DNA from: Nocardia asteroides
Lineage (GTDB): Bacteria; Actinomycetota; Actinomycetes; Mycobacteriales; Mycobacteriaceae
Length of the DNA: 64,000 nucleotides
Direction: 5' to 3'
NCBI GenBank assembly: GCA_019930625.1
Contig: CP082844.1
Coordinates: forward strand, 1,798,001 to 1,862,000
Numbering within the stretch: the stretch's first letter is position 1; each line of letters starts with the position of its first letter. The notes below the pieces were generated by a model. It searched no databases, was not told the origin of the DNA, and saw only the letters and a list, made by a program, of their open reading frames with translations. A program made the position numbers and the translations under genes. Shown piece by piece: positions 1 through 7,687 of the stretch.

Positions 1-138
1 CGACAGCAACGAGTTGGTGAGGACGAAGACTCCGACCGCCGACACCGCGAACAACAGTGCGACGATCAGCCATTCCACCCAATCGCCAGGCCGCAATTTC
101 TTGTACCGGGAATGGGAGCTTTTGAGCCCTCGGTCCAC
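1..138 (-). CDS. Membrane protein, 5' fragment cut by window edge
   Basis: The minus strand is open from a GTG at 138 to the window edge (46 codons). About 20 hydrophilic, basic residues (VDRGLKSSHSRYKKLRPGDW) are followed by a strongly hydrophobic stretch (VEWLIVALLFAVSAVGVFVL) that reads as one transmembrane helix or a signal anchor. The first 46 residues do not allow a family call. No good Shine-Dalgarno is visible, so the start is provisional. The membrane segment is what makes this frame believable. Confidence 0.5.
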   Translation of the reverse strand, partial: MDRGLKSSHSRYKKLRPGDWVEWLIVALLFAVSAVGVFVLTNSLLS

Positions 139-227
139 GCATAAAGAAATACCCGTGCTCGGCCTCGGCAAACGCCTTTTCGTTGCCGAAAAAGTGTCGT
201 TTCGTGATCCTCGGACGCCTTCGTGCC

Positions 228-452
228 CTACTGCGGCCGGTCGAACTCACCGTCGTGCACACCAGCCGTGAACGCGGCCCACTCCCCGGGCGTGAAGATC
301 AGCACCGGCCCGTCGGGGTCCTTCCCGTTGCGTAGACCCACGTGTCCGTCGGCGAGCAGCGCCACCTCCACGCTGTCGTTCCCCTCGCCTTCCCCCGCCC
401 TCCGCCACGTGGCGCCGGTCAGGTCTATGTTCGCGTTCCCCTGAATGCTCAC
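228..452 (-). CDS. DUF397 domain protein
   Basis: A 74-residue protein made of one DUF397 domain: the opening NIDLTGATWRR strand, a central VEVALLADGHVGLRNGKDP segment and the closing FTPGEWAAFTAGVHDGEFD block. The frame is open further upstream, but GTG at 452 has AAGGAG 8 nt before it and gives the usual DUF397 length. DUF397 proteins are small actinobacterial partners of XRE regulators (Scr1/Scr2-type pairs in Streptomyces). No XRE gene lies beside this copy. The next gene on the same strand belongs to the family that also sits beside the second DUF397/XRE locus near 41-42.7 kb. Confidence 0.85.
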   Translation of the reverse strand: MSIQGNANIDLTGATWRRAGEGEGNDSVEVALLADGHVGLRNGKDPDGPVLIFTPGEWAAFTAGVHDGEFDRPQ

Positions 453-649
453 GAATTGCACTCCTTCGCTGTCTGCCGTGGCAGACGTGTACGGACCGAG
501 AACCCAGCACTCCTGCTGGACGCACTCACGCGCGCCCGATAGTACCGCCGCTGACCGGCACTGTCGGGCGAAAATCCGGTCGCATGAATCGGCCGGTACG
601 TCGAGCGGCAACGATGATTCCGTTCGATGATTTCAGCGGCACCGCCGGC

Positions 650-1120
650 TCAGCGGCGGCGCGACGGCGGCCCTGCCCAAGCGCGAATGGCCGCGACCAC
701 AACTCGGCCGGAGGGACGAAACCTGTTTCGCGGCGGGACGATCCAGCAGCGGATCGCGCCGACCGACGCGGTCGGCGACGGCAACGCGATCGTCGATCCG
801 GTGCGGGATACCGACACGTTCAGCCGGAACAGCTCCGCGAACAGCCGCGTATCGCTCTCGGGCAAGTCCGGGGCGATCAGGAAAGTCCATCGATTCGAGC
901 GAGGGTGCGCCAGGATCGGGCCCAGCCGGACGCGTGTGCTCTGCATGTGCGCCTTGACCGCCTGTCCGAGGCTGCTCGGCATGGTCAACGCCCATACCGA
1001 TCCGGCACGCATCACGATCCGCCCTAGTTCGGGCGGGTCGACCACGGCGGGCAGATCACATTCGCGCCGATAGAACTGACATCTGGACCGTGGTGTATCC
1101 CTGAGCGAGCTCTGTTCCAC
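650..1120 (-). CDS. Small actinobacterial protein, paralogue of 42145-42669
   Basis: About 156 residues. It clearly matches the protein at 42145-42669: a GRI-GSV-MPS block, then LGPILAHPRSNRWTFLIAPDLP, then LFAELFRLNVSVSRTGSTIALPSP. The GPI-AHP-RWTFL core faintly resembles the C-terminal half of actinobacterial primase/polymerase-like proteins (GPV-RW-F, then LP-P). I see no catalytic motif, so no enzymatic role is claimed. The GTG at 1120 was chosen because GGGGG lies 7 nt upstream; a TTG at 1126 is the alternative. It precedes a DUF397 gene on the same strand, 197 nt away. Confidence 0.7.
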   Translation of the reverse strand: MEQSSLRDTPRSRCQFYRRECDLPAVVDPPELGRIVMRAGSVWALTMPSSLGQAVKAHMQSTRVRLGPILAHPRSNRWTFLIAPDLPESDTRLFAELFRLNVSVSRTGSTIALPSPTASVGAIRCWIVPPRNRFRPSGRVVVAAIRAWAGPPSRRR

Positions 1121-1346
1121 TGACAACCCCCTGCAGTTGTGTGGTTCGCCATTTAGGTGCGCGCCATACCGGAGCCCCTACGTTCCGACAGTGGCTCCCG
1201 CTCGCGTACCGATGAGAATGCGGCGATGACCGAGTGTGGCGCGACTACCTCTAGTTTCGCGTCGCGCCGACCGGGATCGACTGATAAAGAATGGGCAAAA
1301 CTGGGAAAAATAGCGGTGGCACGGTGCGCATGTGAATGATGGGGAC

Positions 1347-2279
1347 TCAGTGCCTGCTGTGATCCGTCAGCGCGGTGCGCGGACCGAACTTGGGTTTGTG
1401 AAAGTGGCCGCTGATTTCCAGCAGGCGGATCGCCCGATAACGGTGCGGACGAAGCGGTTCCAGATATTCGACCATCGCGTCGTCATCGAGCGGTCGGCCG
1501 AGCAGGGTCCAACCGACGGCGGCGGCCAGGTGGTAATCGCCGACCGACAACGCGTCCGCGTCGCCGAAAGCCCGCTGTGCGATCTCCGCGGCAGTCCACA
1601 CCCCGATACCGGGGACAGTGCGCAGCATGCGGGCCGCCTCCGCGGGATCGACCCGCGCCGCGCGCTCCAACGACTCGGCGATCCGAGCCGCACGCACGAT
1701 GGTCTGTGCGCGCTGCGGTCCGACATTGGCCCGGTGGTAGACCCAGGAAGGAATCCGCCGCCAAGTACCGGCGTCCGGCGGCAGCCGCATTCCTTCCGGA
1801 GCGGGACCCGGCGCGGGTTCGCCGTACTGCCGCACCAGCTTGCGCCACGACGCCCGCGCTGAGATGGTGTGCACCTTTTGTTCCAGCACGGCGGGCACCA
1901 AGGCTTCGAACACCAGTCCCGTGCGCAACATGCGCAGGCCGGGGAAGCGGTGACAAGCATCGACGAGCTTCGGATGATCCGGGAGGAACGCCGAGACGTC
2001 CTCGTCCAGACAGAGCATGTGCTCGAGACCATCGAGGAATTCCGCCGCGCCCGGCCCCCAGGCGCGGGCCTGCACCGTGCACGGACCGGACTGGGTCAAT
2101 CGGTAGGTTACCGGCCCGGTCGGCAGGCGGGAGGCGTGCCAGTGCGCGCCGTCGCCGGTCACCCGGTGGCACGGATCGCCGGTGCCGCGGCCGAGTGGAG
2201 CGACGGTGGACGCCAGATCGATCGGCCGATCCGTGATCACGGTCCGGCTCGCTCCCGGCTCGACCGTCAGGTTGCGCAC
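1347..2279 (-). CDS. DNA-3-methyladenine glycosylase II family (HhH-GPD)
   Basis: A 310-residue base-excision repair glycosylase of the AlkA-like HhH-GPD superfamily, expected to remove alkylated purines from DNA. The helix-hairpin-helix reads LRTVPGIGVWTAAEIAQRAFG. The catalytic aspartate is in LSVGDYHLA at about residue 245. The VLEQKVHTISARASWRKLV segment is typical of the family's first helical domain. The GTG at 2279 has no clear Shine-Dalgarno and the frame stays open upstream, so the N-terminus is uncertain. The next gene upstream is divergent, so it is probably transcribed alone. Confidence 0.85.
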   Translation of the reverse strand: MRNLTVEPGASRTVITDRPIDLASTVAPLGRGTGDPCHRVTGDGAHWHASRLPTGPVTYRLTQSGPCTVQARAWGPGAAEFLDGLEHMLCLDEDVSAFLPDHPKLVDACHRFPGLRMLRTGLVFEALVPAVLEQKVHTISARASWRKLVRQYGEPAPGPAPEGMRLPPDAGTWRRIPSWVYHRANVGPQRAQTIVRAARIAESLERAARVDPAEAARMLRTVPGIGVWTAAEIAQRAFGDADALSVGDYHLAAAVGWTLLGRPLDDDAMVEYLEPLRPHRYRAIRLLEISGHFHKPKFGPRTALTDHSRH

Positions 2280-2485
2280 CGCATCATTCTGCCCGGTGCG
2301 GCGCGCGGTGCCGCGTCCCCCTCCACCCGGGGGACACGGATTATTATCCGAGACACACCATAAGCCTTTTCATACCGCTTGCGCATAATCACAGTCCCCC
2401 GAATCGGATGTAACGGTACGGGATTCACCGCGATATTGATCTCGATCGGCAAATAGCTGGCTGTAGCCATGACGGAGGTTCTCTG

Positions 2486-2590
2486 ATGATCACCAATGTG
2501 CTCAACTGGTTGCTCAACGCCTGGGGCGGGCTTTTCGCGGGCAGCTCGGGTTACCAGATTCCGCCGGGCACCCTGCCGTTCGGCAGCTGA
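2486..2590 (+). CDS. 34-residue small hydrophobic peptide
   Basis: ATG at 2486 follows a textbook ribosome site (ACGGAGG, 7 nt spacing) and runs 34 codons to TGA at 2588. The peptide begins MITNVLNWLLNAWGGLFAGS and ends in a Gly/Pro/Ser tail (IPPGTLPFGS). The first 20 residues could form an amphipathic or membrane-associating helix with two Trp. A strong hairpin follows 8 nt after the stop. Ribosome site, clean frame and terminator together make this a credible small gene of unknown function. Upstream on the plus strand about 200 nt are free of other genes. Confidence 0.6.
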   Translation: MITNVLNWLLNAWGGLFAGSSGYQIPPGTLPFGS

Positions 2591-2598
2591 ACCATGCG

Positions 2599-2629
2599 GC
2601 GCGCCCGCTCGAGTTCTCGGCGGGCGCGC
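2599..2629. terminator. Bidirectional hairpin terminator
   Basis: A perfect 10-bp inverted repeat (GCGCGCCCGC / GCGGGCGCGC) with an 11-nt loop lies between the 34-residue peptide gene (stop at 2590) and the convergent oxidase gene (stop at 2637). No U-tract follows. It can serve both directions. Confidence 0.6.
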
Positions 2630-2636
2630 GAAATGG

Positions 2637-5438
2637 TCACTTACCCCAGAGGAACTGCGCGATATGGCGTGCGTTTCGCCCTGCTAGGGCAGCGGCTTGG
2701 GTACGACAGGAGAAGCCGTCGGCGAGGAAGATCGCGTCCTCGCCCGCGGCGCGCAGGGCGGGCAGCATGCCGTTCTCCGCTATCGCCATTGAAATGTCGT
2801 AATGGCCGGCCTGCATTCCGAAGTTTCCCGCCAGACCGCAGCATCCAGTGATTTCCGTCACTCGAAGGCCCATACCGGCTAGAAGTCGGCGATCGGCATC
2901 GAATCCGAAAATCGCGTGCTGGTGACAATGCGGCTGAATCACCACCGACTGTCCGGTTCGCGTCGGCGGCCGCCAAGTCGGCTGTTCGGTGAGGAACTCC
3001 GCGAGGGTGCGCACGGCGGCGGCGGTCCGGGCCGATCTCGGGTCTTCCGGCAACAGTTCCGTCAGGTCCGCGCGCAGGACCGCGGTGCAGGACGGTTCCA
3101 GTCCCACGACCAGACCACCCGCCTCGACATGCTCCTCCAGCGCGGTCAACGTGGACCGTAACCGGGCACGTGCGCCCTCGAGCTGCCCGGTGCTGATCCA
3201 GGTGAGTCCGCAGCAGACACGGCGCTCGGGAATCCGGACGCGGTATCCGAGGGTGGTCAGCAACCGTGCCGCGGCCAGCGCGATCTCCGGATCGAACGCG
3301 TCGGTGAAGGAGTCGATCCAGAGCATCACCTCGCCCGAGCCGCTTCCGGCCCGCTCCTGGGGGGCATACGACGACTCGGCCAGCAAGGCGCCCTCGTCGA
3401 GATCGCGCCAGATCCGGCGGAACGTGCGCTGGGCCAGGCGTGGCACGTCACGGCGCGGGTCGATGCCCGCCACTCGCAAACCGGCTCGACGCAGCACGGC
3501 CCGGTCTGCCAGCGCGTTGACGACGCGCGGCATGCGACTCGCCGCGGACAACCAGCGCGGCAGCCAGCCCAGTGCGTAGTGATCGATGGGGCGCGGCCGA
3601 CGGCGGTAGCGGCGATGCAGCGTCTCCGACTTGTAGGTGGCCATGTCCACGCCCGCCGGACAGTCCGATCGGCACGCCCGGCACGACAGGCAGAGATCGA
3701 GCGACTCGGCGACCGCCTCCGAAGACCAGGGCAGCGCGCCGCGCACCACCTCCTGCAGGACGCGGGCCCGCCCGCGCGTGCTGTCCTTCTCGTCCCGGGT
3801 GGCCAGGTAGGACGGGCACATGAAACCGCCGTCGGCGCGGCATTTTCCGACACCGACACAGCGATGGACCGCGACGCCCACATCGCCGTCGTCATCTCCG
3901 AACGCGTAACCGCTCGACGGCCGGACGCGCGGAAGTCCGGCCAGCCGCAGGTCGGCATCGATCGGACGCGGCGCGACCAGCACACCTGGATTCAGGATGT
4001 CCTCGGGGTCGAACAGCCCCTTGTAGCCGGAGAAGACGTCGAGCACCGCCGGGGAGTACATCACCGAGAGCAACTCCGAGCGAGCCCGGCCGTCGCCGTG
4101 CTCGCCGGAGAGCGAACCGCCGTACCGGACCACCAGCTCCGCCGCGTCGAAGAGGAACGCACGGAATCGATTCGGCGCGTCGGCGATCGGAAGATCGAGG
4201 CGGACGTGGATGCAGCCGTCGCCGATGTGCCCGTACAGCAGCCCATCGACGCCGTGGTCGCGGGTCAGCGCGGCGAAATCACGCAGGTAGGCGCCCAGCC
4301 GCGCGGGTGGGACGGCCGCGTCTTCCCACCCCGGCCACGCCGGTCGCCCGTCGGGTGTGCGACCCGCGAGCCCCGCGCCGTCGGCTCGGATCCGCCAGAG
4401 CGCGGCCGCGGCCCCGGGGTCGGTGACGATCCGGGTGTCCACCGCCCCCGCCGTCCGGCACAGGCGCTGCGCGACGGCCAGCGCGTCGGCCGGTGACCGG
4501 CCCACGGTCTCCACGAAGAGCCAACCGCCGCCGCGCGGCAGGTCGGGAACCCGTCCGCCGTGCGCGCGGACCACGTCGACCAGCCGCGCATCGATGCCTT
4601 CGACCGCGATCGGCGCGCAGGCCAGCACGGCGGCAACGTCGTCGGCGGCGGTGGCGATGTCCGGGTATCCGAGCACCGTGAGCACGGTGGCCGTGGGCAG
4701 CTCGACCAGCTCGACCGTCGCCTCCAGCAGCAGACCGCAGGTGCCCTCGCTCCCGACGAACGCCTTCGCCGCCGACGCGCCCCGTTCGGGCCGCAGGTGT
4801 TCCAAGCCGTATCCGGATGCCTGCCGGTCGAAGCGTCCGAGATCGGTGCGCAGCACGGCGAGATGCGCCCTGCTGAATTCCGCGAGACCCGGCACCGCGG
4901 ACAGGTCGGCGGCCAGCCTGCGTTCGACGCCGGTGCCGTCCAGGATGCGCAGCTCGCGCACGGTGTCGGAGGTGCGCCCCCACGCGACGGCGCGCGGGCC
5001 ACAGGCATTGTTGCCGATCATGCCGCCCAAGGTGCAGCGATCCTGCGTCGAGGGATCCGGTCCGAAGCGCAGGCCGTGCGGCCGGGCCGCACGCTGCAAT
5101 CGCGAAAGCACCACGCCCGGCTGCACGGTGGCGACATGCTCGACGGGATCGATCGCCACGATCCTGTTCATGTGCTTGCTGAAGTCGAGCACCAACCCGG
5201 AGCCGATCGCGTTGCCCGCCACCGAGGTTCCCGCGCCACGCGCGGTCACCGGTAAACCGTGGCCACGGGCGAATTCCAGCGTGAGCGCGATGTCCTCATC
5301 GGTCCGAGGGAAGACGATCGCGGCGGGGAGAACCCGGTAGTTCGACGCGTCCGAGGAGTACTCCGCCCGCCGGCGCTCGGACGTGTCGACCTCACCCGCG
5401 ATCCTGCCGCGTAGTGCCGCCATCCGGTTCTCGGTCAC
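2637..5438 (-). CDS. FAD-linked oxidase / Fe-S reductase fusion (D-lactate dehydrogenase type)
   Basis: A 933-residue fusion. Residues about 35-175 are an FAD_binding_4 domain (TARGAGTSVAGNAIG; TLGGMIGNNACGPRAVAWG). An FAD-oxidase C-terminal domain follows (GLLYGHIGDGCIHVRLD). A ferredoxin-like region at about 525-600 has CVGVGKC...MCPSY and CLSCRACRSDCP, for two Fe-S clusters. The C-terminal part, from about 700, has cysteine-rich CCG motifs (RVCCGLTW, PHCHQHAIFG, GCCGLAGNFG) as in GlpC/GlcF. The family oxidises 2-hydroxy acids such as D-lactate or glycolate and passes electrons to the respiratory chain. The exact substrate cannot be read from the sequence. The GTG at 5438 is preceded by GGCGGA; an ATG at 5423 is possible. 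Confidence 0.9.
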   Translation of the reverse strand: MTENRMAALRGRIAGEVDTSERRRAEYSSDASNYRVLPAAIVFPRTDEDIALTLEFARGHGLPVTARGAGTSVAGNAIGSGLVLDFSKHMNRIVAIDPVEHVATVQPGVVLSRLQRAARPHGLRFGPDPSTQDRCTLGGMIGNNACGPRAVAWGRTSDTVRELRILDGTGVERRLAADLSAVPGLAEFSRAHLAVLRTDLGRFDRQASGYGLEHLRPERGASAAKAFVGSEGTCGLLLEATVELVELPTATVLTVLGYPDIATAADDVAAVLACAPIAVEGIDARLVDVVRAHGGRVPDLPRGGGWLFVETVGRSPADALAVAQRLCRTAGAVDTRIVTDPGAAAALWRIRADGAGLAGRTPDGRPAWPGWEDAAVPPARLGAYLRDFAALTRDHGVDGLLYGHIGDGCIHVRLDLPIADAPNRFRAFLFDAAELVVRYGGSLSGEHGDGRARSELLSVMYSPAVLDVFSGYKGLFDPEDILNPGVLVAPRPIDADLRLAGLPRVRPSSGYAFGDDDGDVGVAVHRCVGVGKCRADGGFMCPSYLATRDEKDSTRGRARVLQEVVRGALPWSSEAVAESLDLCLSCRACRSDCPAGVDMATYKSETLHRRYRRRPRPIDHYALGWLPRWLSAASRMPRVVNALADRAVLRRAGLRVAGIDPRRDVPRLAQRTFRRIWRDLDEGALLAESSYAPQERAGSGSGEVMLWIDSFTDAFDPEIALAAARLLTTLGYRVRIPERRVCCGLTWISTGQLEGARARLRSTLTALEEHVEAGGLVVGLEPSCTAVLRADLTELLPEDPRSARTAAAVRTLAEFLTEQPTWRPPTRTGQSVVIQPHCHQHAIFGFDADRRLLAGMGLRVTEITGCCGLAGNFGMQAGHYDISMAIAENGMLPALRAAGEDAIFLADGFSCRTQAAALAGRNARHIAQFLWGK

Positions 5439-5793
5439 TCCGCCAGCCTAGGTGGTGTCGGTTTTCCAGCGCCGCCCCAGCTCAGCTCGGCGTGGCTGGT
5501 CCCGTGGCGTTTCCACCGCCATATGGTCTCGTTCGGCATCCGCACCTCTGGTTCTGGCGGGCCGCTACTCGCGGTTTCATTGCCTCTCTGCCGCGGTGTG
5601 GCGTCTTCCGTATCGGGGCGTCGGCACGGCCGTTCGCGCGGCCCTCGCCCATGTGCCGGTCCTTCGAACGATCTCGGTTTCGCCCTCGGCGGAAACGCCC
5701 TGCGGGCGGAATCGACTTGAACTGAACCATTGTTGAGGTCTTAGTGTCGGTGGCCAGGTCTTTGATGGGGCGGGGAGCGAGAGGAAGAAGAAC
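5439..5793. other. Divergent intergenic region, 355 bp
   Basis: This region separates the oxidase (minus) from the ABC exporter (plus). No coding sequence is supportable. Around 5717-5746 there is a weak promoter-like pair, TTGAAC and TTAGTG at 18 nt spacing, pointing toward the ABC gene, followed by a Shine-Dalgarno-like GGAAGAAG before 5794. Nothing else is evident. Confidence 0.4.
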
Positions 5794-7674
5794 GTGAGCA
5801 TCGAATCCGTGGCGTGGAGCCAGATGTACCGACGGGCGAACGCGCCGCAGGAACAGCGGCCGTTCCGCCTGGCCACCGCCAAGCGCATCATCCGGTTCGC
5901 CGCGCGGCACCAACGGAGGATCGGCGCGTTCCTCCTGCTCAGCGTCGTGTCCGCGGTGCTCGCCGTGGCGACGCCGGTGCTGGCGGGCCGGGTGGTCGAC
6001 GCGATCGTCGGCGGCGACGCGCCACGGGTGGTCGTCCTGCTCGCCGCGATGATCGGTGTGCTCGCGGTGTTCGACGCCGGGCTCGGGCTGGCGATTCGAT
6101 GGATGTCGGCGCGGATCGGTGAAGGGCTCATTCTCGATCTGCGCACCGCCGTGTTCGACCACGTGCAGAAGATGCCGGTCGCGTTCTTCACCCGGACCAG
6201 GACCGGTGCGCTGGTCAGCCGCCTGAACAACGACGTCATCGGCGCCCAGCGCGCGTTCAGCGACACCCTGTCCGGCGTGGTGGCCAACTTGGTGACCCTC
6301 GCGCTGACGCTCGCCGTGATGGTCAGCATCTCCTGGCAGATCACCGTGCTCGCGCTGGTGCTGCTCCCGGTGTTCGTGCTCCCCGCGCGCCGGATGGGCA
6401 ACCGCCTGGCGGACATGCAGCGGGAAGCGGCCCGGTTGAACGCCTCGATGAGCACCCAGATGACCGAGCGTTTCTCCGCGCCGGGTGCGACGCTGGTCAA
6501 ACTCTTCGGCCGTCCGGAGCAGGAGTCCTCGGAATTCGCACTGCGGGCGCGCCGGGTGCGCGACATCGGCGTGCGCACCGCGATGTTGCAGACCGTCTTC
6601 GTCACCTCGCTCACGCTGGTTTCCGCGCTGGCGATCGCGTTGGTGTACGGGCTCGGCGGCTGGTACGCGTTGCGCGGACAGTTGGACGCGGGCGCGGTCG
6701 TGTCGCTGTCGCTGCTGTTGACCAGGCTCTACTCGCCGCTGACCGCGCTGGCCAGCGCCCGCATGGAGATCATGTCCGCGCTGGTGAGCTTCGAGCGCGT
6801 CTTCGAAGTGCTCGACCTGAAACCGCTGATCGAGGACGCGCCGGACGCGAAATCGGTTCCGGAGGGCCCGGTCGCGGTGGAATTGGACGCGGTGAGCTTC
6901 GGCTACCCGTCGGCCGACAAGGTGTCGCTGGCCTCGCTGGAGGACGTGGCGAACCTGGACACTCGCGGCGGGGTGGAGGTGCTGCACCAGGTATCGCTGC
7001 GGGCCGAACCCGGTCAGCTGATCGCACTGGTCGGCTCGTCCGGCGCGGGCAAATCCACCATCGCCCAGCTGGTCTCGCGGCTCTACGACGTCGAGGGCGG
7101 CGCGGTGCGGTTGAACGGCGCCGACGTGCGCGAGCTGACCAGCCGGTCGATCCGCGAAACGGTCGGGCTCGTCACTCAGGACGGGCACCTGTTCCACGAC
7201 ACCATCCGGGCCAACCTGCTGCTCGCGCGGCCCGAGGCCACCGAGGACGAACTCTGGGACGCGCTGGAACGCGCCCGCCTGCGAGAGCTGGTCGCTTCCT
7301 TGCCGGACGGGCTGGAGACCGTGGTCGGCGAGCGCGGCTACCGGCTCTCCGGCGGTGAGCGCCAGCGTCTGACCATCGCGCGCCTTCTGCTCAAGCAGCC
7401 GCGCGTGGTGATCCTGGACGAGGCGACCGCGTCGTTGGACTCGACCTCGGAAGCCGCCGTGCAGGAAGCGCTGTCCGAAGCGCTCGAGGGCAGGACCGCG
7501 CTGGTGATCGCACACCGGCTGTCGACGATCCGCGCCGCCGACCAGATCTTGGTGCTCGAGCAGGGACGGATCGTGGAGCGTGGCACGCACACCCAACTGC
7601 TGGCCGCCGACGGCCGCTACGCGGAGCTGTACCGCACCCAGTTCGCCGAGGAGCCCGTCACGGCCGCGGCCTGA
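5794..7674 (+). CDS. ABC transporter, fused permease/ATPase (MdlB/MsbA type)
   Basis: A 626-residue half-exporter. The N-terminal six-helix ABC type-1 domain covers about residues 35-330. The nucleotide-binding domain has Walker A GSSGAGKST (near 413), signature LSGGERQR (near 518), Walker B VVILDEAT (near 538) and the AHRLST switch histidine (near 572). Between the start of the nucleotide-binding domain and Walker A there is an extra segment (ADKVSLASLEDVANLDTRGG) that lengthens the usual fold. It probably works as a homodimer exporting lipids or drugs. The GTG at 5794 has GGAAGAAG just upstream. No partner half-transporter is adjacent. Confidence 0.92.
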   Translation: MSIESVAWSQMYRRANAPQEQRPFRLATAKRIIRFAARHQRRIGAFLLLSVVSAVLAVATPVLAGRVVDAIVGGDAPRVVVLLAAMIGVLAVFDAGLGLAIRWMSARIGEGLILDLRTAVFDHVQKMPVAFFTRTRTGALVSRLNNDVIGAQRAFSDTLSGVVANLVTLALTLAVMVSISWQITVLALVLLPVFVLPARRMGNRLADMQREAARLNASMSTQMTERFSAPGATLVKLFGRPEQESSEFALRARRVRDIGVRTAMLQTVFVTSLTLVSALAIALVYGLGGWYALRGQLDAGAVVSLSLLLTRLYSPLTALASARMEIMSALVSFERVFEVLDLKPLIEDAPDAKSVPEGPVAVELDAVSFGYPSADKVSLASLEDVANLDTRGGVEVLHQVSLRAEPGQLIALVGSSGAGKSTIAQLVSRLYDVEGGAVRLNGADVRELTSRSIRETVGLVTQDGHLFHDTIRANLLLARPEATEDELWDALERARLRELVASLPDGLETVVGERGYRLSGGERQRLTIARLLLKQPRVVILDEATASLDSTSEAAVQEALSEALEGRTALVIAHRLSTIRAADQILVLEQGRIVERGTHTQLLAADGRYAELYRTQFAEEPVTAAA

Positions 7675-7687
7675 CCGCGGCTACCGG

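Noticed and set aside
2267..2470. Minus-strand 67-residue frame overlapping the glycosylase start
   Set aside because: No ribosome site and no recognisable motif; it overlaps the N-terminus of the glycosylase and the promoter zone of the small peptide gene.
5482..7596. 704-residue minus-strand frame across the ABC exporter
   Set aside because: Gln/Arg/His-rich composition typical of the antisense of a high-GC gene. The plus-strand exporter has every ABC motif.
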